A stretch of DNA of 64,000 nt from Tolumonas sp008015085 (GCA_029265125.1 JAJUJX010000004.1:1-64000); one strand, 5' to 3'. Positions 53,597 to 62,836 are shown, counted from the stretch's first letter. Notes: a model not told the origin generated them from the letters alone. Program-made: numbers and translations.

Positions 53597-54639
53597 GCTG
53601 CCCCCTCATGAACCTGTTGCAGTTGCACATGGTGATACGGCAAACGAATGCTGAAGCACGTACCTTCTCCAACCAGCGATGACACTTGAATATTTCCCTG
53701 ATGAGCCTGAACAACCGACTGTACAACAGCCAGACCCAGTCCGGTTCCGCTGCTACGTGTTGTGAAAAAGGGTTCAAAAATCCGGGACAGTTGATCAGCA
53801 GCAATCCCTTTTCCATTATCGACAAATCTTAAAATCACCTGTTCCGCTTCCGGCTCAGCAGTCAGACATAATTGGTCTGCTCCTGCCTGAACCGCATTCT
53901 CAAACAAATTCATCAATGCACTGGTTAATGCTTCATGATTAGCAAGTAGTATGATGGGGCGTTCCGGCAGATTAATAGTAAAACGAATTTCATGGTCGTT
54001 GCGTAAGGCATCTGCACGTTGCTGCAACTGATTCAGCACACTGCTTAATTCGATGGCTTCCACTTTTTGCTGTTCGCCATTGCGGGCAAATAACAAAACG
54101 TCGCTCACCTGCCGCTCCAATTCTTTTAATCGGGCCATGAGTTTTTGCTGAAATTGAAAACGGGATTCAGGCGTCAGAGTCCGGTTCGCCAGATTAGCGC
54201 CATATAACATGGCAGCGGAAAGCGGAGTGCGGATCTGATGAGCCAGCGAAGCCGCCATTTTGCCCAAAGCAGAAAGCCGCTGCATATGACTGATTTGTTC
54301 CTGCAAGCGACGGGTTTCTGTCAGATCCGTAATTTGAACCATCTGGCCTGGCTGATTTTTCAGCGGCATAGTCGATACCTGTACCCGACGGCCATCACGC
54401 AAAGAAACCTCATGACCGTCATCGTCTTTCAGGCAAAAAGAACGCTGAATAACCGATAACCAGGCATCACCAAGCAATTTTTCACCTAGGAGTTTATGAG
54501 CCGCCGGATTCGCACGGAATATTCGTCCTGCCCGGTCAACCAAAATCAGACCTGAAGGAATATGATCAAAAATTTCAGCCAACAACGACGATTCATCTGC
54601 CGATGATGTATGGCTATTCAATTCTGTTATCTGGCTCAT
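53593..54639 (-). CDS. flrB: FlrB (FleS), sensor kinase
   Basis: 348 residues, cytosolic with no membrane helix: PAS domain (about 20-115), HisKA with the phosphorylated His in ASLAHQIRTPLSAAMLYG, and HATPase_c (NLFENAVQAGA, FVDNGKGIA, TRSSGTGLGLAVV). Phosphorylates FlrC, probably once early flagellar structures form. Confidence 0.94.
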   Translation of the reverse strand: MSQITELNSHTSSADESSLLAEIFDHIPSGLILVDRAGRIFRANPAAHKLLGEKLLGDAWLSVIQRSFCLKDDDGHEVSLRDGRRVQVSTMPLKNQPGQMVQITDLTETRRLQEQISHMQRLSALGKMAASLAHQIRTPLSAAMLYGANLANRTLTPESRFQFQQKLMARLKELERQVSDVLLFARNGEQQKVEAIELSSVLNQLQQRADALRNDHEIRFTINLPERPIILLANHEALTSALMNLFENAVQAGADQLCLTAEPEAEQVILRFVDNGKGIAADQLSRIFEPFFTTRSSGTGLGLAVVQSVVQAHQGNIQVSSLVGEGTCFSIRLPYHHVQLQQVHEGAA

Positions 54640-54681
54640 CCGTCATTTTCCCGTCACTTTACAGACTGTATGACCTGATAA

Positions 54682-54697
54682 CTCAAAAAGTGTGCCA
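54682..54697 (-). promoter_or_regulatory. Sigma-54-like promoter of flrB
   Basis: Minus strand TGGCACACTTTTTGAG has a perfect -24 half (TGGCAC) and TTG at -12, but the -12 dinucleotide is GA instead of the nearly invariant GC. Position (43 bases before flrB) and the known FlrA/sigma-54 control of flrBC in Vibrio support it. Confidence 0.5.
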
Positions 54698-54771
54698 GCA
54701 ACATGAATCGAAACGATATTTAACATAACAAAAGCGATGAAGAATAAAAAACCTTTCCTTTCGCCCAGTAA

Positions 54772-54793
54772 AAAAGCAGCCGAAGCTGCTTTT
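54772..54793 (-). terminator. Terminator after the chemoreceptor gene
   Basis: Minus strand AAAAGCAGC-TTCG-GCTGCTTTT has a stable UUCG-type tetraloop and is followed by more T. It separates the chemoreceptor gene from flrBC. Confidence 0.88.
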
Positions 54794-54815
54794 CATATAG
54801 AAGATGGTGAACGAA

Positions 54816-56426
54816 TTACAAACGATATGCCGTCACTACACGTTTCATATCATCAGAAATTTTAGCAAGTTCATTGGCCAGATCTGCAGTCTCATTAGCG
54901 GCCTGGGTATTCTCATCGACCATCTGCGCCACGTTTTCTACCTGTTGTGCAATAGAATTGGTGGCGGCCCCTTGTTCACGAATGGCATGAGAAATATCTG
55001 CAACCAGAGACACACTCTCTGTCGCTACCCGGCAGATCTCTTCCATCGTAGCATTTGCCTGACCAGCCCCTTCAACACCCTGCTCAACTTTCGCAATAGC
55101 TTCCTGCATGCGTTTCACAGCAGAAGCAGAGACGTTCTGGATGGCCGTGATAATATCGCCGATTTCTTTCGTTGATGTCGCTGTTCTGGCAGCCAGACTT
55201 CGAACCTCATCCGCAACAACCGCAAACCCACGCCCTTGCTCACCGGCACGCGCCGCTTCAATCGCTGCGTTCAATGCCAGCAGGTTCGTCTGTTCAGCAA
55301 CAGCCCGAATGATATTAATGACAGATTCAATCTCGCGGCCTTTTTCTTCCAATTGCTTAATATCTTCTGCCGCATTATCAACAGCGCCGGCGATTGCATG
55401 AATATTATCAACGGTATGCGCAATAACATCCTGACCCGCTTCTGCTTTAGTACCCACTTCATTAGATTGATCGCTGGTTGTTTTCGCCTGATCAGCCACA
55501 TGGTTAATACTGACTGTCATTTCTTCAACAGAAGCCGCCATGTGTGAGGTTGACGCATTCTGTGAGCTTGAGCCTTCAGATACACGACGTGCAGATTCCT
55601 GCAGACGATCAGCACTGACAGAAACCTGGTCTACCCCCTGCAGCAGTTCGCGCAGGTTACCTTGCATACGGCCAATCAACTGGTTGAATGCACGCAGCAT
55701 CTGGCTGATTTCATCATTACCACTGACTTCAGCACGCAAAGTGAAATCAAGACTATTTTCAATGCGGGAAATAGTCGTTTGGGCAGAGTGCAAACCGCCA
55801 CTGATCTGACGGTAAATAAACCAGCCAATCAAAGCCAGAAAACCAGTAACAGCAATCGTTGTGACTGCTAATATCCATTTAGCACTGGCGTAATTTTCCT
55901 GATCGGTTTTATCTAACTCACGCGCCAGTTTTTCGTTGTATTTAACACCTTCAGCAAGTGCTGCAGAAACTGATTCTGCCAGATTAGCCGCACTACTTAA
56001 CGCGTTGACTGCTTCAGCAGTCTGATTCTGACGGGAAAAATTCAACGTAGTCTCTGCGGCCTTCTGATATTCTGCCACACTCGCCAGCACCTTCTGATAC
56101 ATAGCTTCATCTTGAGCATCTGAAAGCAATGCCTTATAGCTGGCAAGCGTCTCATTAACTTCTTTCCCTTTCTGAGAGAGCTTAGCTTCTAGTGCTTGCA
56201 TAGCACTACGATCGGTTGCCAGCACATGAGAACGAAGCAGTAACCGGTACTCTAGAAAATCAATATTGGCAGTATTGAGTACATTAAAACTGGGGAGTGT
56301 ATTGTCCATCACTGCCCGCATATCCTTATTGATATCCGCCAAGCGAGAAAAACCAATCGCACTGATTAAAACGCTGCCAATAAAACCCACCACAATCAAC
56401 AAAATGAGCTTATGTACTATTTTCAT
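54816..56426 (-). CDS. Methyl-accepting chemotaxis protein, four-helix-bundle sensor
   Basis: 536 residues: membrane helix (about 6-26), periplasmic four-helix-bundle (4HB_MCP-like) sensor (27-190), second helix (about 191-212), HAMP (about 213-267) and signalling domain with the hairpin tip EQTNLLALNAAIEAARAGEQGRGFAVVADEVRSLA. No C-terminal CheR/CheB-binding pentapeptide. The start at 56426 follows GAGGAAACC; an ATG at 56450 lacks a ribosome site. Ligand unknown. It is inserted between flrA and flrBC, which are adjacent in Vibrio. Confidence 0.94.
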   Translation of the reverse strand: MKIVHKLILLIVVGFIGSVLISAIGFSRLADINKDMRAVMDNTLPSFNVLNTANIDFLEYRLLLRSHVLATDRSAMQALEAKLSQKGKEVNETLASYKALLSDAQDEAMYQKVLASVAEYQKAAETTLNFSRQNQTAEAVNALSSAANLAESVSAALAEGVKYNEKLARELDKTDQENYASAKWILAVTTIAVTGFLALIGWFIYRQISGGLHSAQTTISRIENSLDFTLRAEVSGNDEISQMLRAFNQLIGRMQGNLRELLQGVDQVSVSADRLQESARRVSEGSSSQNASTSHMAASVEEMTVSINHVADQAKTTSDQSNEVGTKAEAGQDVIAHTVDNIHAIAGAVDNAAEDIKQLEEKGREIESVINIIRAVAEQTNLLALNAAIEAARAGEQGRGFAVVADEVRSLAARTATSTKEIGDIITAIQNVSASAVKRMQEAIAKVEQGVEGAGQANATMEEICRVATESVSLVADISHAIREQGAATNSIAQQVENVAQMVDENTQAANETADLANELAKISDDMKRVVTAYRL

Positions 56427-56505
56427 GGTTTCCTCACTTTCCTTATGCACAACTCAAACAGACTATTTCAGTGTAGCTTTCATAGAAAAACTTTCTTTTT
56501 TTCTG

Positions 56506-57945
56506 CTACATATCTTTGGCAGCCATACCATATTTTTTCATTTTCTCGACGAGAGTCGTACGACGCATACCTAAAAGCTCTGCGGCACGGGCCACAACCC
56601 CATCCTGCATCTCCAAAGCCTGTCGGATCAGATCCATTTCCAGCTCTGCGATCATCTCTTTGAGATTAACCCCTTCCTCAGGTAATACTGAGGCAAAAGG
56701 CTCTGCTGGCAATGGAGCTGGTTCTTCCGGGAGGTCTAAAAATACAGAAGACAGCGCTTCACGCTCAGCCCATTCTGTTGCGGCCTCGTCTAATTGTTCA
56801 GACTCACTCCAGTCGCCGTAGCGGTATTTCATTGGAAGATCCTGAATATCAACAATCCGGTTAGGAAAGAGAATTAATAATCGTTCCACCAGATTCGACA
56901 ACTCACGCACATTACCCGGCCAGTTGTGTTGCATCAGCGACTCCATCGCCCGCTGAGTAAAGCGGACAAAGGCATGGTGCTGAGTCTGATGCCGGTTTAC
57001 CATCTCCTGCAGCAAAAGAGGAATATCATCTGCGCGATCACGTAGTGGCGGCGTTTCAATAGGAAATACGTTCAGCCGGTAATACAAATCTTCACGGAAT
57101 TTATTCTCGCTGATCATGGTGTCCAGATTTCGATGTGTGGCAGCGATGATACGCACGTCAGCCTGGATAGGTTTGGTGCCACCAACACGCTCATAAATGC
57201 GTTCTTGCAATACACGCAATAACTTCACCTGCATCGGCATCGGCATATCACCGATTTCATCTAAAAACAGAGTGCCACCTTCTGCCAGCTCAAAACGCCC
57301 ACGACGGGAGGATATCGCACCGGTAAACGCCCCTTTTTCGTGACCGAACAGTTCACTCTCCAGCAATTCTCCGGGAATTGCTCCGCAGTTAACCGGGACG
57401 AATGGGCCGTTAGCACGCGCAGACATCTCATGAATAGCCCGGGCCACCACTTCTTTCCCGGTACCCGATTCACCCAAAATCAATACGTTGGCATCTTTAC
57501 TGGCAACCTGCTCGATTAATTTGCGTACGCTTTGGATTGCACTGCCTTTACCGACCAGTAACTTCAGTAATGCGGGAGTCTGCTTGCTAGCTTGTAAAGT
57601 AGGATGTAACGAACGAAATGACTGACAAAAATGCAGTAACTGAGTTAAAGACTCATACGCATAGGGTTGGGATAAACTGCCGATGATATTGCTGTTAGTC
57701 AGCTCTGTTGGCTCACAGCTTAAAAAAGGAATAGCAGGATAATGCACAGAAAGATCAGCCAGCGTAGTCGTTTTCAACTCGCCGATGACAACAGCGGAGA
57801 TCCCTTCTGCGGCAGAAAGATATGCCAGGCAGTCTTCTTCTGCACCACTCTGCCACTGAATTCTCATAAACGACAGCACAGTCTCTAATTGCTGACGCCG
57901 TTCATCATTCGCATCAATCAGCAGCAGATTTTCCATTTGCTCCAT
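56506..57945 (-). CDS. flrA: FlrA (FleQ), master flagellar sigma-54 activator
   Basis: 479 residues: an N-terminal degenerate receiver (about 5-120) with no phosphoacceptor Asp (AVVIGELKTTTL), AAA+ domain (LGESGTGKEVVARAIHE, GAFTGA, GGTLFLDEIGDMP) and a Fis-type helix-turn-helix (VVARAAELLGMRRTTLVEKMKKYGM). FleQ homologues bind cyclic di-GMP and FlhG/FleN, linking this gene to the local GGDEF/EAL proteins, though binding here is inferred. GAGGA precedes the ATG at 57945. Confidence 0.95.
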   Translation of the reverse strand: MEQMENLLLIDANDERRQQLETVLSFMRIQWQSGAEEDCLAYLSAAEGISAVVIGELKTTTLADLSVHYPAIPFLSCEPTELTNSNIIGSLSQPYAYESLTQLLHFCQSFRSLHPTLQASKQTPALLKLLVGKGSAIQSVRKLIEQVASKDANVLILGESGTGKEVVARAIHEMSARANGPFVPVNCGAIPGELLESELFGHEKGAFTGAISSRRGRFELAEGGTLFLDEIGDMPMPMQVKLLRVLQERIYERVGGTKPIQADVRIIAATHRNLDTMISENKFREDLYYRLNVFPIETPPLRDRADDIPLLLQEMVNRHQTQHHAFVRFTQRAMESLMQHNWPGNVRELSNLVERLLILFPNRIVDIQDLPMKYRYGDWSESEQLDEAATEWAEREALSSVFLDLPEEPAPLPAEPFASVLPEEGVNLKEMIAELEMDLIRQALEMQDGVVARAAELLGMRRTTLVEKMKKYGMAAKDM

Positions 57946-57961
57946 ACTACATCCTCAACCA

Positions 57962-57988
57962 CCTGATATACCTGTGTATTATATCAGG
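57962..57988 (-). promoter_or_regulatory. flrA promoter with overlapping inverted repeat
   Basis: On the minus strand TGATATAAT is an extended -10 element (TGN-TATAAT; hexamer at 57978-57983). It lies inside a perfect 9-bp inverted repeat, CCTGATATA/TATATCAGG (57962-57970/57980-57988). A dimeric regulator bound there would block the promoter; in RNA only the downstream arm would be transcribed. The -35 is weak (CTGCAT, 17 bases away). Confidence 0.6.
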
Positions 57989-58014
57989 CGACCGAGCCAG
58001 ATGCAGAATTGAAT

Positions 58015-58028
58015 GTCAATTTTATGAC
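58015..58028. promoter_or_regulatory. FleQ/FlrA-type box upstream of flrA
   Basis: GTCAATTTTATGAC matches the Pseudomonas FleQ box GTCA-N6-TGAC (consensus GTCaNTAAAtTGAC). It lies about 30 bases upstream of the flrA -10 element, between ndk and flrA, so autoregulation of flrA is likely. Confidence 0.6.
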
Positions 58029-58057
58029 GAATAGTCAAAAGATCATCAGCAACGGAC

Positions 58058-58489
58058 TCAACGTGTCCGAGGGCAAATCTCATCATCAGTAAAGAAATAC
58101 TCGATTTCTCTGGCGGCTGATTCAGGAGAGTCAGAACCATGCACTGCATTTTGAGTAACCGATGTTGCATGATCAGCACGGATAGTACCCGCCTGAGCCT
58201 TCTCAGGATCAGTGCTGCCAAGCAGCTCACGATGACGGCGGATAGCGTCCTGCCCCTCAAGAACCTGCACAACAATCGGTCCGGAGGTCATAAATTTCAG
58301 CAGATTATCGTAGAACGGTTTGCCTTTATGCTCCGCATAAAAACCCGCAGCCTGTTCTTGCGATAAGTGCAGCATTTTGGCGGCAATAATATGTAATCCG
58401 GCACATTCAAACCGATGATAAATCTCGCCGATGATATTTTTTGCCACAGCATCCGGCTTGATAATTGAGAAAGTGCGTTCGATAGTCAT
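58058..58489 (-). CDS. ndk: Nucleoside diphosphate kinase
   Basis: 143 residues, the standard length. Transfers gamma-phosphates between nucleoside triphosphates and diphosphates. Motifs: ERTFSIIKPDAVAKN and the active-site histidine in NAVHGSDSPESAAREI (about H117). AAGGAG lies upstream. It borders the flagellar locus where flagellin, fliD or fliS genes are often found in relatives. Confidence 0.97.
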   Translation of the reverse strand: MTIERTFSIIKPDAVAKNIIGEIYHRFECAGLHIIAAKMLHLSQEQAAGFYAEHKGKPFYDNLLKFMTSGPIVVQVLEGQDAIRRHRELLGSTDPEKAQAGTIRADHATSVTQNAVHGSDSPESAAREIEYFFTDDEICPRTR

Positions 58490-58636
58490 TGCTATCTCCT
58501 TGTATCATCGTAAGTATTTTTCTTAGTAACTAACTTATGATGAAACAAGATGTTCAGCAATTGAAAAATTTCTGTTAATGATAAGTTGATCGAATTTTAT
58601 GGGGTTTGTTTGTAATAGTGAGAGCTGAAACAGAAA

Positions 58637-58668
58637 ATGACACCGTAGCTGTAATGATACGGTGTCAT
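58637..58668 (-). terminator. Terminator after pepB
   Basis: ATGACACCGTA (58637-58647) pairs perfectly with TACGGTGTCAT (58658-58668). On the minus strand it is followed by TTTTC, directly after the pepB stop. The rest of the 187-base gap to ndk holds its ribosome site and AT-rich sequence. Confidence 0.78.
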
Positions 58669-58676
58669 GCAAGTCA

Positions 58677-59972
58677 TTATGGTAATGAACGCAACCAGCG
58701 GGAAATAGTTCTGACACCATGCCCTTTACCACCAGGTGCCCATAAATCATTCGCGTTTTTCTGGAAGGATGCTGATAAATCCAGATGTACCCAGCCTTTC
58801 ACATCATCACGCACAAATTTTGACAGGAATGCAGCGGCGGTCGTCGCTCCGGCTGTGCCTTCTGCTGAGGCCACATTACCCAGATCTGCATAGGCAGAGG
58901 TGAGTAAGCTGACATGCCATGGCTCTAAAGGTAAAGGCCAGGCTTTTTCATTTTCAGCTTTTGCACAGGCAACAACAGTCTCTAATTGTTCTTCCTGCAA
59001 ACTGAAAACAGCATGGTAATCACGACCCAGCGCCATTTTAGCAGCCCCAGTCAGGGTAGCAGCATCAAGAATATACGGAGCTCCCGTTGCACTGGCATCC
59101 AGCAAACCATCAGCCAGCACCAGACGTCCTTCCGCATCGGTATTCAGCACTTCAACACTGACTCCATTACGGTAGGTCAGAATATCGCCCAGTTTAAAGG
59201 CATTACCGCTGACCAGGTTTTCTGCACAGCAGAGCATCAGCTGCACACGATGATTCAGCCCCTGACGAATAGCCAGTGCCAGCGCACCGGCGAGCATTGC
59301 GGCTCCGCCCATATCTGATTTCATTGGCAGCATCATGTCTGAACCTTTCAGACTGTAACCACCTGAGTCAAAAGTGATGCCTTTACCCACCAGACACGCA
59401 GTGATCGGTGCATCCAAATCGCCGGTCGGGTTGAAATCCAGCTTCAGAAACGCAGGTTCATTCTGACTGCCACGTCCGACATTATAGATACCGGTGTAAC
59501 CCAGCTCTTTCAGCGCTTCGCCAGACAAAATATGGTAATTCACAAATTCCGGCGCTTGTTTGGCAACAAACTTGGCTGCTTCTGTAGCAAGAACAGTTGG
59601 GTATAACGCTTCAGGAGCCGTATTGGTGAGTTCTCTGATCCAACGAGTGGTATCGAGCAATGCATCCAGCTGTTTCTGCTGCTGCTCATCCATCACCCCG
59701 AGATCAAGCTTTTGCTGCCCTCTCGGGTTATAAAACCCTTGCCAGAAAGCATAACGGCGTTCCAAATCCCACTCATCACCAACCAAAGCCAGTTGTTTAA
59801 TGCCTTGGCCATCTAAGCGACGGGCTGCGCGTTGAATAAGGCGTAACCAGTCACTTGCCGGACCGGTTAAATGAACGAGCACCATCCCCTGATTAAAACT
59901 GATTAATGCGTTTTCGCCCCAGCAGGCATCAGCAGGTGCTTCTACCAGAATAACATCCATGGATGCAGTCAT
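58677..59972 (-). CDS. pepB: Peptidase B, M17 leucyl aminopeptidase family
   Basis: 431 residues, close to the 427 of E. coli PepB. Two-metal cytosolic aminopeptidase: GKGITFDSGGYSLKGSDMMLPMKSDMGGAA, the signature NTDAEGRLVLADGL, and a C-terminal WVHLDLSAS. The ATG at 59972 follows GGGAAAAATC and is preferred to the ATG at 60020, which lies in the hairpin region. pepB follows fdx as in E. coli, but iscX, normally between them, is absent. Confidence 0.94.
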   Translation of the reverse strand: MTASMDVILVEAPADACWGENALISFNQGMVLVHLTGPASDWLRLIQRAARRLDGQGIKQLALVGDEWDLERRYAFWQGFYNPRGQQKLDLGVMDEQQQKQLDALLDTTRWIRELTNTAPEALYPTVLATEAAKFVAKQAPEFVNYHILSGEALKELGYTGIYNVGRGSQNEPAFLKLDFNPTGDLDAPITACLVGKGITFDSGGYSLKGSDMMLPMKSDMGGAAMLAGALALAIRQGLNHRVQLMLCCAENLVSGNAFKLGDILTYRNGVSVEVLNTDAEGRLVLADGLLDASATGAPYILDAATLTGAAKMALGRDYHAVFSLQEEQLETVVACAKAENEKAWPLPLEPWHVSLLTSAYADLGNVASAEGTAGATTAAAFLSKFVRDDVKGWVHLDLSASFQKNANDLWAPGGKGHGVRTISRWLRSLP

Positions 59973-59998
59973 GATTTTTCCCAGAATGCTGAAAATAC

Positions 59999-60045
59999 AA
60001 ATGGAGCCACAGGGTATCACTTCCGGTGATGCTGTGGCTCCATTT
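59999..60045 (-). terminator. Long interrupted hairpin between fdx and pepB
   Basis: AAATGGAGCCACAG (59999-60012) pairs with CTGTGGCTCCATTT (60032-60045), and ATCAC/GTGAT pair inside. On the minus strand it is followed by TTTG, a short T-run. It may end or weaken the isc-hsc-fdx transcript before pepB. Confidence 0.6.
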
Positions 60046-60059
60046 TAGGTAATAAAAAA

Positions 60060-60398
60060 TTAATGCTGTTCTGATGCCAGATTGATGGTGTATTTCGGAA
60101 TTTCCACCGTCAGATCTTCATCCGTCACCCGCGCCTGACAGCTCAGGCGAGATTCAGGCTCCAGCCCCCATGCTTTATCCAGCATGTCATCTTCCAGCTC
60201 ATCACTTGGCTCCAGCGAGTCGAAACCTTCCCGCACAATACAATGGCAGGTCGTACACGCGCAGGATTTTTCACAAGCATGCTCAATGTTGATACCGTTA
60301 GCGAGCGCCACATCCAGAATCGTTTCACCTTCTGCCGCATCGACGACCATGCCATCCGGACACAGTTTTTCATGGGGTAAAAATACAATTTTAGGCAT
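60060..60398 (-). CDS. fdx: Fdx, [2Fe-2S] ferredoxin of the ISC system
   Basis: 112 residues (E. coli 111). Adrenodoxin-type ferredoxin with ligands in CEKSCACTTCHC and SCQ, donating electrons for cluster assembly on IscU. A TTG lies in frame just before, but the ATG at 60398 overlaps the hscA stop (TGATG) and is preceded by GAGGTG. Confidence 0.95.
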   Translation of the reverse strand: MPKIVFLPHEKLCPDGMVVDAAEGETILDVALANGINIEHACEKSCACTTCHCIVREGFDSLEPSDELEDDMLDKAWGLEPESRLSCQARVTDEDLTVEIPKYTINLASEQH

Positions 60399-62248
60399 CA
60401 ATTCACCTCGTCAATCTGATGTCCCTGCAACGCAAGACGAATAGAAGCATCCATACGTCTTGCTGCAAATTCTTTAGTTACTTCATCCAGTGCAGTGATC
60501 GCACTCTTGATAGCGTCAGCATCGTCGCCCTGTTTCATATCCTGCAGGTGCTGCATAGCCGCATCAATTTGCTGACGTTCTTCTGCAGAAAGGAGTGCAT
60601 CGCCATCTTTAGCTAAAGCCTGATTCAAACTTTCCAGCACACGATCCGCTTCGACTTTCTGCTCCACCAGCATACGCGCCTGAATGTCTTTTTCTGCAAA
60701 CTCGACAGATTCACGCAGCATACGCAGCATGTCATCTTCATGCAGACCATAAGACGGTTTGACTTCTATAGCCGCCTGCACACCGGTACTTTTTTCCATC
60801 GCACTGACAGATAACAAACCATCAGCATCGACCTGGAATGTCACACGAATATGTGCAGCGCCAGCCGCTAACGGAGGAATGCCTCGTAATACAAACTGCG
60901 CCAGTGAACGACAATCACTCACCAGCTCACGTTCACCTTGTAAGACGTGGATCATCATGGCCGTCTGACCATCTTTGAACGTAGTGAAATCCTGTGCGCG
61001 CGCAGCCGGAATGGTCGTGTTGCGCGGAATAATTTTCTCCACCAGTCCGCCCATGGTCTCTAGCCCCAGAGATAACGGGATCACGTCCAGCAACAGCATC
61101 TCTGACTCTGGCTTGTTGCCAACAAGAATATCCGCCTGAATCGCGGCACCAATAGCAACAACTTTATCCGGATCAATGCTAGTCAGTGGTGTACGGCCAA
61201 AGAATTCGCCCACCATTTGACGAACCAGTGGCACACGAGTGGAACCACCTACCATGACCACTTGCAATACTTCGTCTGTCTCAACACTCGCATCTTTCAC
61301 TGCACGGCGGCATGACATCAGAGTGCGTTTCACTAACGGCGTGATCAGTTCTTCAAATTGTGCGCGATCAACTGAACCCGACCATTCACCAAACTGAAGA
61401 GCAACCGAATCAGCATTGCTCAACTTTTGCTTGGTATCACAGGCCAGATCCAACAACTGGCGCTGAATCTGCGGGGAAAATGGTGAAATCAAACCGGCTT
61501 GTTCTGCGATCCAATCTGCCAGCAGATGATCAAAATCATCGCCACCCAGCGCGGAATCACCACCGGTTGCCATGACTTCGAACACGCCTTTATGCAGACG
61601 AAGAATCGAAATATCAAAGGTACCACCACCCAGATCATAAACCGCAATGACGCCTTCCTGACCGGAGTCAAGACCATAGGCCACTGCTGCTGCGGTCGGT
61701 TCATTCAGCAAGCGCAGGACATGCATACCGGCCAGACGCGCCGCATCTTTGGTTGCCTGACGCTGTGCATCGTTGAAATACGCAGGAACGGTAATCACCA
61801 CGCCATCCAACTCTGCGCCCAAGGCATTGACGGCCCGTTGCTGCAAGGCTTTCAGGATCTCAGCCGAAACCTGAACAGGGTTCACTTCCCCCTGACAAGT
61901 ATTGATATGCACCAGTCCTTTGTCTGAACCGGAAAACTGGTAAAGCAAACTAGTCTGAGTGATATCCGAGAAGGCTTTGCCCATGAATCGCTTTACAGAC
62001 TGGATAGTATTGAGCGGATCTTCCGCCGCTGCTTGTTTGGCATCAATGCCAACAACAAGGCTATCAGGAAGATAGCGGACGACAGACGGTAAAATGTCTC
62101 TGCCCTGCTCATCTTTCAGGGTTTCAGCAGCGCCACTGCGAACCACTGCAACTAATGAATTTGTGGTGCCTAAATCAATACCCACCGCCCACTTCTGCTG
62201 ATGCGGTGCCGCACTGAGTCCTGGTTCTGCGATATGCAATAACGCCAT
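60398..62248 (-). CDS. hscA: HscA, Hsp70-type chaperone for Fe-S transfer
   Basis: 616 residues: ATPase domain (VGIDLGTTNSLVAVV, VPAYFNDAQRQATKDAARLAG, LNEPTAAAVAYGLD, VMVGGSTRVPLVR) and a substrate domain (about 385-530) that recognises the LPPVK peptide of IscU. Works with HscB. 47 bases separate it from hscB. Confidence 0.97.
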   Translation of the reverse strand: MALLHIAEPGLSAAPHQQKWAVGIDLGTTNSLVAVVRSGAAETLKDEQGRDILPSVVRYLPDSLVVGIDAKQAAAEDPLNTIQSVKRFMGKAFSDITQTSLLYQFSGSDKGLVHINTCQGEVNPVQVSAEILKALQQRAVNALGAELDGVVITVPAYFNDAQRQATKDAARLAGMHVLRLLNEPTAAAVAYGLDSGQEGVIAVYDLGGGTFDISILRLHKGVFEVMATGGDSALGGDDFDHLLADWIAEQAGLISPFSPQIQRQLLDLACDTKQKLSNADSVALQFGEWSGSVDRAQFEELITPLVKRTLMSCRRAVKDASVETDEVLQVVMVGGSTRVPLVRQMVGEFFGRTPLTSIDPDKVVAIGAAIQADILVGNKPESEMLLLDVIPLSLGLETMGGLVEKIIPRNTTIPAARAQDFTTFKDGQTAMMIHVLQGERELVSDCRSLAQFVLRGIPPLAAGAAHIRVTFQVDADGLLSVSAMEKSTGVQAAIEVKPSYGLHEDDMLRMLRESVEFAEKDIQARMLVEQKVEADRVLESLNQALAKDGDALLSAEERQQIDAAMQHLQDMKQGDDADAIKSAITALDEVTKEFAARRMDASIRLALQGHQIDEVN

Positions 62249-62295
62249 AATGAATCTCTAGTCCTCATCAGTATGTAAAGTACATACCTTATCCA

Positions 62296-62817
62296 TTATA
62301 AATCAAAGAGTGACTCTTCCAGTTTCTCCAGCTCATCCTGCATTTTCCGGACAAACTTTAATTTGCGTAATGTATCCGCTGCATCTGCATACTGGCACTC
62401 CGCAATTTGCTGTTCCAATGACTGATAATAACGCTGAAATTCTTTCTTAACCCGTCCCTGAAAACGAGTAATAGCGGCTTCATCAGGCTGTTTCTGCAAG
62501 TTATCCAGCTCTTCACGCCATTCGAGTTGTTCCATCAGAAAGGCCGTATCTTTGACGGTATGCTGTTCATTACGCAGATCAATGCCCTGCAATACAAGCA
62601 GATATTCCGCGCAGGATAATGGATTTTTCAACGTGTTGTAGGCGCTGTTTATCTCCACTGTTTTCTGCATGGACTCCAGCTTGATAGCATCTGATTGTGA
62701 AGCCACATTATCCGGATGATATTGTTTTTGCAGCTCCCGGTAACGCACCGCCAGCGCAGCGGTATCTATTTTTAATGCAACAGGGATCTGAAATAACTCA
62801 AAGTAATTCACGAACAA
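62296..62817 (-). CDS. hscB: HscB, J-domain co-chaperone
   Basis: 173 residues. The J domain (1-75) has the HPD motif in KQYHPDNVASQ; the C-terminal three-helix bundle binds IscU. The 99-base gap from iscA holds a terminator-like hairpin. Confidence 0.95.
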   Translation of the reverse strand: MFVNYFELFQIPVALKIDTAALAVRYRELQKQYHPDNVASQSDAIKLESMQKTVEINSAYNTLKNPLSCAEYLLVLQGIDLRNEQHTVKDTAFLMEQLEWREELDNLQKQPDEAAITRFQGRVKKEFQRYYQSLEQQIAECQYADAADTLRKLKFVRKMQDELEKLEESLFDL

Positions 62818-62836
62818 TTCCCTCAGGGAGAAATAA

